Assembly: GCA_001599295.1 (NCBI GenBank)
Contig: BCGN01000003.1
Span: 1,279,148-1,343,147 of the forward strand
Reading direction: 5' to 3'
Source of the DNA: Sporopachydermia quercuum
Lineage: Eukaryota > Ascomycota > Sporopachydermiomycetes > Sporopachydermiales > Sporopachydermiaceae
DNA: 64,000 nt
Positions 33,622 through 44,410 of the stretch are shown here, piece after piece. The position numbers and the translations under genes are program-made. How positions within the stretch are numbered: position 1 is the stretch's first letter; the number at the start of each line of letters is the position of its first letter. The notes below the pieces were generated by a model. That model worked only from the letters and a program-made list of their open reading frames with translations. It did not search any database and was not told the origin of the DNA.

Positions 33622-35434
33622 ATGGTTTTTTTCTATTTTTTCGAACCCACAATGTTACTCAAACGAGTCAATTTTCCCATTGTCTCAGTGGGGAAGTATC
33701 ATCTAAAAATCATTTATCTAATCAATGGTTTGCTGCTATTGTTAGCTGCATGGTGCGTGATATCAAACTGCTGGAGTCAGTTGAGTTGTTGGCTTTCTGG
33801 TGCGGTTTACTCTCCATATGAAGAAGTTATGAATCCTTATGTGTTAGGTTGTAAAAAAGTTAGTAATAGTTTGAAGTGTTGGAGAGTCAATCAAATGGCT
33901 GGTAGTGCTCATGAAAACGTGTTGGATGGTGACGATATAGTTACTTCAACTCGTGGTATCAGGTCTGTTGAACCTATTTAAATTCTAGAATTTTATGTGT
34001 AACACTAACAAATGATAATAGCAGTAAGAATCAGGACAATTCCCAACATTTTGATGATGAAATGGAAAATGTAAACATTGTTTTAGATGAGAACTTACTA
34101 CAATATATTGAAGGCTTGAAAATCAATCGCCAGGGCTCTGAAAGTGTGGAAATTACTAATGTTGGTTTCGGTGTAACTATTTTCATTTTTATTTGCGTGT
34201 TTCTATCCTCTATCAAAGAGTTGTTTACTCTTCGTGACGTTGTCAGCTGTTTAAGTAAACTATCAGATGGAAAATCTCAAGATTTTCTCAAGCAGTGGTC
34301 TTCAAAACTCCAAATTATTGCCAATAATGACGATTCTATTCAGGAACAGTTCTCCAACTTGAGTTCACTAAGCATCAAAGTTGACTCTTTAGCGAGTGAA
34401 GTAAAGAGGAATTCTGACCAGCTTGATTTAGTTAAAGCTCAATTAAAAGATAGGGAAATCTTATCGCCAAGGCCTGTTGCCTACTATAGTGTTCCTACAA
34501 TACCTCAACAGATACCCACTATTAAAACCTCTCCTTTGGTCCAGCAAAAAACTTGGTTCAGTAGACCTATTGCAGAGCCTAAGCCGTTTAGATTTGGTTT
34601 AAGCACAGAACGCCAATTACCCTCTAAACGTTTGTGAATTACCATTTAGGCGAATCAAATGATGTTCCTTTCGCATGAAACTACTGAGTTATTCGTGAGC
34701 TAACTGATTCTACAATTTTAGCATTTGTCTCAGGATCTGCGAAACTGTGTAAACCAAATTCAAGTACTGATGCTCAAGAGATGGAGTTTTTTCTAAGTGA
34801 TCCAAAAGGACTGGCAGATTGGAAAGAATTTGTCAAGCATGGGACTGTCAAAACACCCACAAGCGTTGTTGATAAGCCTGTAATAAAGTTGACAACTCAA
34901 CCGAATACATCAGATCTTCCAATAAAACCAGCTAATAATTGGAAACATTTATTAGCTAATCACTTTCCCAAAACTCAGGGCTTGAACTTAAGATCTGAGA
35001 ACGATTCAACAAAAAAGAACACCAACTTTTTTTCCTATGATTTCAAAACTGGGAACAATCAAGTATCTAAGGTTTCATCAAAGTTTGCTGGTTCAAAGTC
35101 TAACAATAGCAACAGTCGTCATTCTAACGCTGATGAAAATGCTCCCATCAAGGATACATTCAAGAATGGGTATCAATTGAAAACACAAGGTAATATCAAT
35201 TTTACTAGTCAGGATAATACCCAAGAGAATANAGAGTGTGAAAACCAACAATCAGACAATCCTGATGGCAAAAATGGAGATCTGAACAGTCTTCAATCAG
35301 GAACAGTGAGCAGATTGGATAAAAATGGGAAGCCCCATAGAAGGGTGTTTGTCCCTGGTAGAGGTTGGATGGCTGGTAAAAAGTATGATGAAGAAATTGC
35401 CAATAGTGGAAATGTATCTCTACCGGTTGCTTAA
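33622..35434 (+). CDS. Unrecognised multi-exon membrane protein with C-terminal VPGRGW motif
   Basis: At least three exons: (33523 or later)..33962, 34022..34629 and 34722..35434. Intron 1 has donor GTCTGT, branch CACTAAC and acceptor TAG. Intron 2 has donor GTTTGT, branch GCTAAC and acceptor TAG. Phases agree (2 and 1). The first in-frame ATG at 33622 gives 553 residues, but the frame is open back to 33523, so an upstream exon is likely. Three hydrophobic segments are seen: around SYLIVLMVFFYFF, IIYLINGLLLLLAAWCVIS and GFGVTIFIFICVFL. A Ser/Thr-rich soluble tail follows with a short coiled coil near exon 2's end. The C-terminus has HRRVFVPGRGWMAGKKYDEEI, a compact basic/aromatic motif. Donors are non-canonical, so boundaries are provisional. 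The family is unknown to me; the topology would fit a nuclear-envelope or ER protein. One ambiguous base near 35232. Confidence 0.65.
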
Positions 35435-35588
35435 ATATTTTAAAACAATGCTCTAATAAGCTAAAATATAAAACATTTCTCAGTGATCTGTTAAATTCAT
35501 ATCATCTACTATACTTGAAAACCTACTCTTTGTCTTTCTAATGTACCTCTTTGATCGATAAATCTTATTTACTTTCTTATAACTAGAA

Positions 35589-36835
35589 CTAGTTCACAGG
35601 TACACCGTTCAATCCTCTGCTTCTTCCTTCTCTTTCTAATGGCGGAATTGCATCTGAGTTTGCAACTGGAATAGATCCCATTAAGCCTTGACGAGCAGCA
35701 AAACCACTTCTTCTTTGGAATAATGGGTCAGGTTGATAGTACTCATCAATAATTGGATGCAACAGCACTGTTTGATCTCGTATTGTCAACACTGAATTTG
35801 AAGGTACCGTTATCCAATCACCTCTTTCAAAGGTTAGAGGCTCTGAAGAGACCATTATAATATCCTGTCCTCTATCTAGTCTTTCCATTCTATATTGACC
35901 TGGTTCATATTCTGTAAACTTGGCTCCACTGGAGAAATGTAATGATGCTGCTTCTTCTGTGCTAGATGTAACATAACGGCTAACTACTACTGAGCTACCA
36001 TCAGTCACAGCAATATTTAGTAATGTAGGTTCTGCATCTTCTTCTTCAGCAAACTCTTTCACCCACTCTTTGATATACTCGATGGTTTTCAACAAAGCTG
36101 TCCTCAGAGCTTCGTGGCCAAAATTTCCTTCTGGTGATGCTGGATTGTATCCCAGCTTGTCCAAAGTGTCTAGAAATAAAGCAAACGCCCATTCTGAGTC
36201 GGTGCTTCCCTGCACCGATAAAAAGTACTCGTCTTTTATGTGGTCCACAAACTTTCGTTTCACTTTACCAAAACTTCCAATTGATCCATTGTGCATGAAC
36301 ATTAGCGTATGATAGGTGAAAGGGTGACAGTTGGTTTCAGAAAGAACTCCCGATGTCGATGCTCGAACATGAGCAAAAATGAGATTACTTTTAGTTTTCT
36401 CAGATAGTTTCTGTAAATTCATATTGTTCCATGCTGGCGTGATAGCCCTAAATGTGCAAGGTCCATCGTTTAGTTCAGGGTCCAAGCTATAGTATCCCAC
36501 GCCGAAGCCATCACCATTAATTGGTCGCCGCATGTCAACTCTCAGCCTACTGTCAAATGATTGGCTATACAAGTTTCGTTAGTTTCCAGTTCAACAAAAG
36601 TAAACATTCTGATATAATTTCACTACTAGAGACACCAAAGGATGCAAGAGCATTTATCGGTGATCTGATTGACACTTACTTTATAATCGAATGGGCTGGT
36701 CTTGTCAATAAATGCGATAGTAAGATAGGATCCTTACCTATATATTCATTCTTAGTTAATATCAATAGTAACAAATCCAATCAATCAATCACAAAGGTTC
36801 TTCGACATACCTTTAAAAATCAAGAATCGGCACAT
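35589..36835 (-). CDS. DUG3: Dug3, glutamine amidotransferase of glutathione breakdown
   Basis: Three minus-strand exons, 36835..36811 (25 nt), 36737..36680 (58 nt) and 36564..35589, give 352 residues (S. cerevisiae 357). Donors are GTATGT and GTAAGT; intron 2 has branch ACTAAC. Exon 1 encodes MCRFLIFK, whose Cys2 is the N-terminal nucleophile of class-II (Ntn) glutamine amidotransferases. Exon 2 gives GKDPILLSHLLTRPAHSII, and exon 3 gives NQSFDSRLRVDMRRPINGDGFGVGYY. Further motifs are LIFAHVRASTSGVLSETNCHPF and LMFMHNGSIGSF. Together with Dug2 it cleaves the gamma-glutamyl bond of glutathione in the cytosol. It is convergent with the membrane-protein gene, 154 bp apart. Confidence 0.95.
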
Positions 36836-37553
36836 TTTATAACCTTCTAGATGATCTGGTAGTATCCTCTTCTTTTCATATATGTGCTACAAATCGACGA
36901 TTAGATAATCAACGACGTCGTCAACTACCTCTTCTATCCAATCTCAATTTCACAAACTGTTACTAATAGACAACTCTCTCTCAAAATAAAAGATGCCTCC
37001 AACAAAAGAAAAGGCGCCCATACAAAAAAATAAGCATATACTCATCACCTAGTCATCTGACCTTATCATCTCCCTCTAATTATTCCTTTTCATTGTATGA
37101 GTCCTAACGTCTTCACATGACTTGATACAATGTCATATGTGAGGGAAATGTGATACAAAACTTAAATTAAGAATATTTCCGGATAAAAAGTCTAAACAAT
37201 CCGGGATCTGTTGCAAATCGGCATAACAATCTACAATTTGTTGCTTAGTGCTCTCGGTGAGATATTGTGCACTACTACTGGATATTGGACAGTTGCTTTA
37301 CGATAAGAATGGTAAAATATAAAAGGAAGGAAACGGGAATGAGATCAATTGCGATGGGTTGAGAAAGAACCTAAGTCTTGTGATGGTTGATTGATGAAGG
37401 TATTGAAAATTCTTTACAGTCTTTGAGGTAGCTCGAAGTGGACTGAGTATATCTGCAAAGGTATTTTAAGTGAAATGTTGAAGGGAAAAGTTGAATTGAA
37501 GCATAGTAGATAGGAGAAGTGAAATAATGCATTGGGTTAATTCATAGGATGCT
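36836..37553. other. Divergent promoter region DUG3 / stress-protein gene
   Basis: About 720 bp, AT-rich, no ORF or RNA gene supported. Confidence 0.35.
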
Positions 37554-38780
37554 ATGAATCGAAAATTATTAAAGAAAAATAAAACAGAGTTCAAGAGAGA
37601 GAAAATAAAAGCTAGGAATATATGGTATGAAATGGTTGATGATACTGCAAATGGGGTCAAAGTTCCTGCAGTACTAGTCTCTCCGGTTGCAGAAGGCCTT
37701 GAGAGTTTGACATTAAAATCATCTGTGAAAGATGAAAATGATGAGACAAATCGTGGAAGATTAAGCGGTAGAAGAAGTTCTATTTCTTCCTTGAGCCTTC
37801 ATTCTTCCTCCTCGTATGTTTTCTTTGAAGAATTAAATCATTTTTTTTCTAGTTTATTATTGTTATTCTAACACGTTGCTCTTCAATAGACCTTTTAGAA
37901 GAGGTGTGTCATTTGATACATTGTCGATTAAAGGATCGGAAAGGGCGTCTTTACGGCTCAAATCTAAACATATTGACTACCAATTTGACCGGCATTCAAG
38001 AAGATTCTTGGTTGGTTTAACAGATCACGAATTCTCTTTTAACGCTGTAAGATATATTATACAAGAGTTAGCTGTCGACGGTGATGAAATTATTTGTGTA
38101 TATGTTGTTGAACCAGGATCTAAATTGGCAGACTACCAAAAGTCCAAGATCTACAGAGAAGAAGCTGAGAAGTTTCTCAATGAGATTGTTGATCTGAATA
38201 CCTACAATATCAGAATATGTATTATATTTGAACTTGTGACAGGAACAGTATCAAAGCAAATAAGTGAATTTGTATGTTTGACTATTAAAACAGATTTAGT
38301 AGTAGCGAACATTTGCATCATAGATCCATTTTCTAACGAAAAAACTTCGCCTTAGGTTAAAATTTATCAGCCCCAAGTAATCGTACTTGGTGAGAAAGAA
38401 AGATCAAAATCAGTAATAAAGAATCTTCTAACGCAACCCCTAGCTGAGTAAGTTCTTGCTTGACAATCTATAATCGTTTGTATATTATGAAAAAAATCCT
38501 ACATAACTAACACATGAAAAGGTGGTGTATAATCAATTTCAAAATACCGGTTCTTGTTGTTCGAGAGTCGTATGACAATCAGCATAAGCTTCCAGAAAAA
38601 GCTTCACCGCAATATTTCAGCTCAATAGCAAGACTAAACAATTCGTCAAACAATTCGTCAGACTGTGGTGCCCTGCTGGGAGACGATCTGCAACCAAATA
38701 GCACAAATTCAGACGAGGAAACTCAAAGAGCAAGATCAAAATCACCTGTTCGAAGATTAAAAGCATTTCTATCTAGTTGA
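37554..38780 (+). CDS. Universal stress protein (UspA-domain) family protein
   Basis: Four exons, 37554..37813, 37890..38271, 38356..38447 and 38522..38780, give 330 residues in phase throughout. A second ATG at 37632 (MVDDTANGVKV) would give 304. Donors are GTATGT, GTATGT and GTAAGT; branches TTCTAAC, TTCTAAC and AACTAAC. Residues 1-110 are disordered with a Ser-rich RRSSISSLSLHSSSS stretch. The Usp domain then follows: RRFLVGLTDHEFSFNAVRYIIQEL, DEIICVYVVEPGSKL, and VKIYQPQVIVLGEKERSKS. It ends with FKIPVLVVRES and a basic, Ser-rich tail (RARSKSPVRRLK). Usp domains bind ATP/AMP; fungal members of this kind are little characterised. Confidence 0.85.
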
Positions 38781-38933
38781 TCATCATTGACTTATACATA
38801 ATCTTTAATTCTGTATTCTAAAATTCTCGATATCTTCCTTTTCCCCTTCTTTATACATATTTATATGAATGATGAGCAACCAAAGTATAATAGTTCATTT
38901 GCATTTATCGTGAGTCTTGTTCACATTCTCACT

Positions 38934-39520
38934 CTATCTCCTTGGTTCTCTTGTATCGTATTGTATTGTCACAGGACCATCATTAACAAGGGCGACATCC
39001 ATCATAGCACCAAACTTCCCATCTTTGACGGCTTCATGGCCCAGTGGATGTCCTTCCCCTATCAATTCTTTCACTTTCTCGTATAACTCGACAGCTATAT
39101 CACCTTTTGCGGCCGCATGGAAATCAGGTTTTGTACCTTTCTTGACTGTTCCATATAACGTAAACTGAGATACACATAATATTTCTCCATTGAAATCACT
39201 AACGCTTTTCTTCCACTGAGCTCCATCTTCATCTGGCCATAGTCGTAATTGCAAGATCTTCTGTGCTAGCTTGGTGCAATCAGCCTCCGTATCATCGTTG
39301 GTAACACCAACTAGTACCAAAAGTCCTTTTGAGATTCTGGAGTCGAGATGTTAGTCAAAGCAAAATAGAAGTAGACGTAACAGTAAACAAATTAGATCAG
39401 TAAACAATGCAATCATTATTGCCCAAATATATATATCAATTACATTTCAACTTACGAAGAAATCACCTCGGAGTCAACTCTGACAGATGCGTTTTTAACT
39501 CTTTGTATAACTGCTTTCAT
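38934..39520 (-). CDS. DTD1: Dtd1, D-aminoacyl-tRNA deacylase
   Basis: Two minus-strand exons, 39520..39456 and 39336..38934, give 155 residues (S. cerevisiae 150). The intron has donor GTAAGT, branch GACTAAC and acceptor CAG. Exon 1 encodes MKAVIQRVKNASVRVDSEVIS, the family start. Exon 2 gives SKGLLVLVGVTNDD, and both active-site signatures are present: SQFTLYG and the C-terminal NDGPVT (the cross-subunit Gly-Pro motif). The dimeric cytosolic enzyme hydrolyses D-Tyr and other D-amino acids from tRNA. It is convergent with the stress-protein gene at 153 bp. Confidence 0.95.
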
Positions 39521-40426
39521 AACTATTAACCAAGCCTAATCTCAATCAATTCCTCTTACAACTCAATTCACATTTATCTATCGGGGTTTCTAAAATCCAG
39601 CAAATCAGTATATCAACGAATTATCTATCTGTCAACCACTTCATACCAACTATAAAAGATATCTTACTATCAACAGAAATGACCAAATTCCTCATGATAT
39701 CTCATTTAAACTTGCCTTCTCCGGAAACCTCTTCCAAGTAAGCCCAAACTAACTAAGCAGGCACACTAAAGATCAGTGGAAAAATCAATTGCTTGCTAAT
39801 ATTACTATGATCTGTCCTAATTACCAATTCGCCAAATATATTAACTATATGTTACTTACTTGTCATATAGATCCATATTATTAATTTTATTATCTTTTAC
39901 TATAAAAGGTGTTTCAGACGTTTGGATCAATGAGTTCTCATCTTTTCTTTCCTTTCTCTATTATACTCATTGAGCGAAAGGAAATAAAAGGTTCGTCCCT
40001 TACTGCAACGAACGTGTGGAAGTACCTGAAAACAGTAAAAACGGTGGTTATTCGGTAATAACAGGTTTAGTGTTACAAGCGACAATAGAAAAACGGGATA
40101 ATATTAGTAAAAAGAAGAGAAGAGTGAATAAAAAAAAAGGAGTAGTAAATTATATACGTAAGAGAGAAAGTGCTATGATTTTTCTGATCTAATAGACAAC
40201 TGTTTCGAACGTTTTCTATATGTGTTGAGAACGCTTTTTTTGGTATAGATATAGGAAAGGAATAGATAAAGGGAAAAGCAGTACTGGCTGTAAGGAACTA
40301 TGATAAAGAGATAAGACTGATAACATAGATTAGAATAGGGTAAGTTAANATAAGATAAAAAGATAAATCTGGAGAGTATAATAAAAAGGATAGAAGGATA
40401 GAACTATTGAGATCAGAATATCAACG
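39521..40426. other. Divergent promoter region DTD1 / FMO gene
   Basis: About 900 bp, AT-rich, with purine-rich GATAAA/GATAAG runs over the last 250 bp that form the likely FMO leader. No gene seen. Confidence 0.35.
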
Positions 40427-42000
40427 ATGAGTACTTCTAAAATAGGAGAAAAGCCAAGTGTGGCAATTATTGGTAAGTATCTGTTGATTTGAATGAGCTA
40501 GTTTGACTTTTGGTGTTATCGACATGAAAGTATTGATGGCAATGATGGCAATGAACTTGTCCTTTCTTCTCACTTTTATAATAGTGTAGCGATCAAACAT
40601 CAAGTTCTAACAGCTTTTCGTCATTAGGGGCAGGACCTTGTGGAGCAGGAACAGCAAGAGCATTTTTGGCTGAGAAAGCGTTTGGAAAAATCAAAGTATT
40701 TGAAAGAAGAAGTGCAACTGGAGGGCTATGGAATTATCTTGAAGATAAAGCAGATATTCCTGTTCCTTGCAATGATCCTAATCATGATTGCCCTTATGTA
40801 GCAAGAAAAGACGGTACGAAAGTATGGCCAAGTGCAATTTATAAATATTTGGATACAAATGTTCCAACCAGTGTTATGGCATATAAAGGAGAACCTTTCC
40901 CTGAAGATGTACCATTGTTTGCTCAGAAAGAAGATGTTTTGGCTTATATGAGGAAGTACTCTGAACCAATTGTTCCTTTTACAGTGTTCAATACGAATGT
41001 TATTGATATCAGAAAGAATGAAGATAAAACTAAATGGATTGTTACATCGAAATCATTGTCCGACGATTCCAAAATCGAAAAAGAAGAGTTTGATCTAGTT
41101 GTGTCCGCGTCTGGAAATTATGACGTTCCTTTCATTCCAGATAGAAAAGGACTCTCTGAATGGAACGAAAAGTTCCCTGATTCGGCGATTCATTCCAAGA
41201 ACTACTGGAAACCTGAAGACTTTGAAAACAAAACTGTTCTGATCGTTGGTAATTCTGCTAGTGGTGCGGATATTGCTTATCAATTGGCTCAGGTACCTTC
41301 TATCAAAGTCTATAAGTCGTGTCGAAGTGAAAACATGTTACCTGGAGGGAGACATGAGAGAATAAAGGATGTGGCGGATGTAGAAGAGTTTTTGGCAGAC
41401 CAGAAATCTGTAAAACTGATTAATGGTGACGTTCTAAGAGATGTGGATAGTGTGATTTTTGCCACTGGGTTTTTGAAATCATTTCCGTATCTTAGCTCAC
41501 TAAACGGAGTTGACCATCCGCTGATCACTGATGGTGAGAAAGTTCATGGTTTGTACTTGCAAATGATTTACTATAGAGATCCGACACTGGCGTTTATCGG
41601 TCTACCACGTTACGTTTTGCCTACTAGATTATCAGAAAGTCAGAGTGCATATCTTGCTAGAATATGGAGTGGACGAATCAAACTTCCTTTGTTTGAAGAG
41701 ATGCAAAAAGAAGAGAAGGATCGAGAAGCAGTCACAGGATCTGGAAAACATTTCCATGACATGAAAACGCCTGCGGACATGATATACTGCAATATGCTTT
41801 ATGATGAGATCATCAAGGCTGGAACAGATCATGGATTGTTTCCTGTAAGGTGGGAAGGAATAGACTGGGATGTTCGAATAAAATTCAAGTATCTCAAAGA
41901 AGGAGCAATTGAATATAAGAAAGACACAAGAAAAGTTGCAACATCAGTCCAAGAGTTAATTGATCTTGGTTATTTTCAGTTAGGCACTGAAGACGAATAA
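40427..42000 (+). CDS. FMO1: FMO1-like flavin-containing monooxygenase
   Basis: Two exons, 40427..40472 and 40628..42000, give 472 residues. The intron has donor GTAAGT, branch TTCTAAC and acceptor TAG, and it splits the FAD-binding motif GAGPCGAG (residues 16-23) after its first base. The FAD pocket continues with VFERRSATGGLWNY. An NADPH-binding motif VGNSASGADIA follows near residue 205. SVIFATGFLKSFPYL matches the FMO/BVMO ATG-containing motif. S. cerevisiae Fmo1 is an ER-surface thiol oxidase that oxidises glutathione and helps ER redox balance. Specificity is inferred from the family. The protein lacks an obvious C-terminal membrane anchor. Confidence 0.85.
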
Positions 42001-42209
42001 GTATGGTAGTTATGGTAGCTAGTTAACTATATTGTCAAAAAATTGTGTAGTATATCCATTTACGAATCTGAGAGTTTCATTTAATGTCTTTACGATAGGT
42101 TTTCAACGATAGAAGTTAGAATCCGATTTTATTACGATATATTACCAGAGTAACATATTCCTAGGTTATCAACTAGCAGAAGTGAGTAATAAAAATTAAA
42201 AAAAAATTC

Positions 42210-42282
42210 TGCCTCGAGCCGGAGTCGAACCGACGATCTTAACATTACTAGTGTTACGCCTTACCAACTTGGCCATCAAGGC
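42210..42282 (-). tRNA. tRNA-Thr (AGT)
   Basis: 73 nt on the minus strand, intronless. The acceptor stem GCCTTGA pairs with TCGAGGC, with discriminator A. The anticodon stem TAACA/TGTTA flanks the loop CTAGTAA, anticodon AGT. The T arm is GTCGG-TTCGACT-CCGGC, containing a B box. A run of T on the transcribed side (A run at 42191-42207) is the Pol III terminator. Confidence 0.96.
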
Positions 42283-42294
42283 TGCTTCGAGTTT

Positions 42295-42552
42295 CTTACT
42301 GTCTGCTCATATATCATTCAGTAAAATAAAATGAATTTTAAGAAAAAATGAAGAATTATATTAGANTTCTTGCTCTTTTCCCTTCTTCTCCTTCTTCTTC
42401 TTATTAATTAGAAAGAGAAGAATGAGAGTAAATAATCAGCGAAGTAAATAGTATATATATATAAAAGGTACAAATAGAAATATAGATAAATGTAAAATGC
42501 CAACGTGTCACGTGAAAGGTCACGTGGTTCAGTAATAAGTAATGCATAGCTG
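42295..42552 (+). repeat. Diverged direct repeat, copy 1
   Basis: Starts near the tRNA-Thr 5' end and shares aligned blocks with copy 2: TATATCATT.AGT.AAATAAAATGAATTT, TTCTTCTCCTTCTTC, AATTAGAAAGA, ATCAGCGA..TAAATAGTATAT, AAAAGGTACAAATAG, TGTCACGTGAAAG and TAATGCAT. I estimate roughly 75-80% identity with small indels, by eye. Confidence 0.8.
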
Positions 42553-42832
42553 GTTGTTACAAGTTATCACCCGTTCAATGATAAGAAAAAAAGTCATGTA
42601 GTATTGATATGTCCAAATCAACTGCTAGTAAGTAATCAAAATAATAATATGAGCTAGCCACAAACATATAATTATATAAACATCAACTAATCCCTAATTC
42701 TTAAGTATAAACAGTTCTTCCTTCTTATTATATAGCAGAGGTATGTATAAAGAGAAGAGCATGCAAGTGAATAAAGATTTAGAGTGAAAAACGGAGAGAT
42801 AAAAAGGCAGGAAGTCCACCAAATGCGATTTG

Positions 42833-43085
42833 CTTCTGTCTGATCGTATATCATTGAGTGAAATAAAATGAATTTAAGAAATAATGAAAAATTACATTAG
42901 AATTCTTACTCTTCCCCATTCTTCTCCTTCTTCCTATTGGTAATTAGAAAGAAATAATGAGAAAAAAAAATCAGCGAGATAAATAGTATATTTATAAAAT
43001 AAAAGGTACAAATAGGAATAGTTAAAAGTTAAAAGTTAAAAGGTTGATATTGTCACGTGAAAGAAGTACATAATAATGCATTGCC
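42833..43085 (+). repeat. Diverged direct repeat, copy 2
   Basis: The second copy, in the same orientation about 537 bp further on, not adjacent to a tRNA. It contains a (GTTAAAA)n triplication at 43021-43043 absent from copy 1. It could be an old tandem duplication or two remnants of a tRNA-targeted element; no terminal repeats or coding parts were found. Confidence 0.8.
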
Positions 43086-43401
43086 AGGTCTTTGCATGAT
43101 TTCTTTAGATCAATAACTAGATATTAGTGTATGGTGCCAAAGGTCTGTAATAGTACTTCGTTTTACCCTTTCTGCCCTGGACAGTGTACATATGTACATA
43201 TATATAACTTTATTGCTCAGCTTATAGTATGACAAATAGCGTGACTAACAATTACTGGAATGTGCGTCTAAATTCGTAGTTTAACGATGGGTGGTGCTAT
43301 ATATGTTTTAAGAAAGACTTGTCAGTGTCAGTAAATCGTTTCCTCACTTGAGTAATTGTAAAAGATATACTAAATAAAAATAAAAAAATATATAAAANAA
43401 T

Positions 43402-43474
43402 TGCCTCGAGCCGGAGTCGAACCGACGATCTTAACATTACTAGTGTTACGCCTTACCAACTTGGCCATCAAGGC
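43402..43474 (-). tRNA. tRNA-Thr (AGT), second copy
   Basis: Identical in all 73 nt to the gene at 42210-42282, with the same anticodon AGT. The flanks differ apart from a shared TTCGA just outside the 5' end and an A-rich 3' flank on the plus strand that gives the T-run terminator. One ambiguous base lies at 43398 in that flank. Confidence 0.96.
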
Positions 43475-44410
43475 TTCGAAAATTGGAAAAATATGCTGTT
43501 TATATCACATGAGATATGATATTCCTTGAAGAACTTTGTTCATTTTCATTGTTTTCAAAATAATAATCTTATTATTTGAAACCAGTCATCATTAGATCTA
43601 TCACAGGTATTATATTTCAATCTATCATCACTTTGAAGGTGCTCCGATGTTCTTTTCGTCCAGTGATGAAACCTTTCTTATTTCTCGTACATCCCTGGTA
43701 CACAAGATCCTCGATTATGGGTAGTCATTTTCAAGTAAATCATACCATGAAAAATCATTAGAATATTATACCTCTAGCTAACAACCTGCTTAAATAGATT
43801 GTTCTTAATTGACTGTTTCAAATGATTTGCAATAGAGTCAGAATGGTATCCATGTTGTACAATGTAAATCCGCAAAATAAATTCTAGGAACATCAAATGT
43901 CGCTAACTTTTCTCACTTGCATATGCGTGCGTCTCTTTCTTAACAAATATCTCATAACTTATAATTCATTAAATTATCTTTCGCTCTTTACTAGAAACCT
44001 ATAGCTTCTATTTCAAGAGCATATACAGTACATATTTACAATNATTTATAGGCAAACTAACATAGTCATTCTGATCCCAGAAGCCTTTAGCTCGATTCAT
44101 CAAACCTGTAGTCAATGCTCATTGAATCAAGTGCCAGAGGAAAAGAAAACATACAGTTAGCATCACCAACATCTCTATAGGCCCATTACATCAGACCAAT
44201 CTCGGATCGGGCTTCTAGAAATTTTTTCATTATTTCGTTGATATAGAACTTTACAACCAATGACTAGAAAGAAAGTCTCAAAAGAAGAGTATGAATATCA
44301 ATTTGAATACTACATTGGAGTGTCTCTATGGACCTGAGAATATCCTCTGAATCGAGTTTAATGGAATACTAACAGTAAGAAACTATAGATCAGCATCTGA
44401 CTCTGACATC
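43475..44410. other. Intergenic region upstream of APN1
   Basis: About 940 bp. No supported ORF; a short frame at 43576-43761 has no features. It includes the APN1 promoter. Confidence 0.35.

Larger units (their letters stand above)
42283..43401. other. Spacer between the two tRNA-Thr genes
   Basis: 1.1 kb with no ORF. It contains two diverged copies of a roughly 250-bp segment (separate entries). TCACGTG E-box sites, the core bound by Cbf1/Pho4-type factors in yeasts, occur twice in copy 1 (near 42508 and 42519) and once in copy 2 (near 43052). Confidence 0.5.

Noticed and set aside
42300-43100. Point centromere suggested by TCACGTG next to AT-rich DNA
   Set aside because: No CDEIII-like TTCCGAA element at the expected distance; CDEI-type sites alone are common promoter elements.
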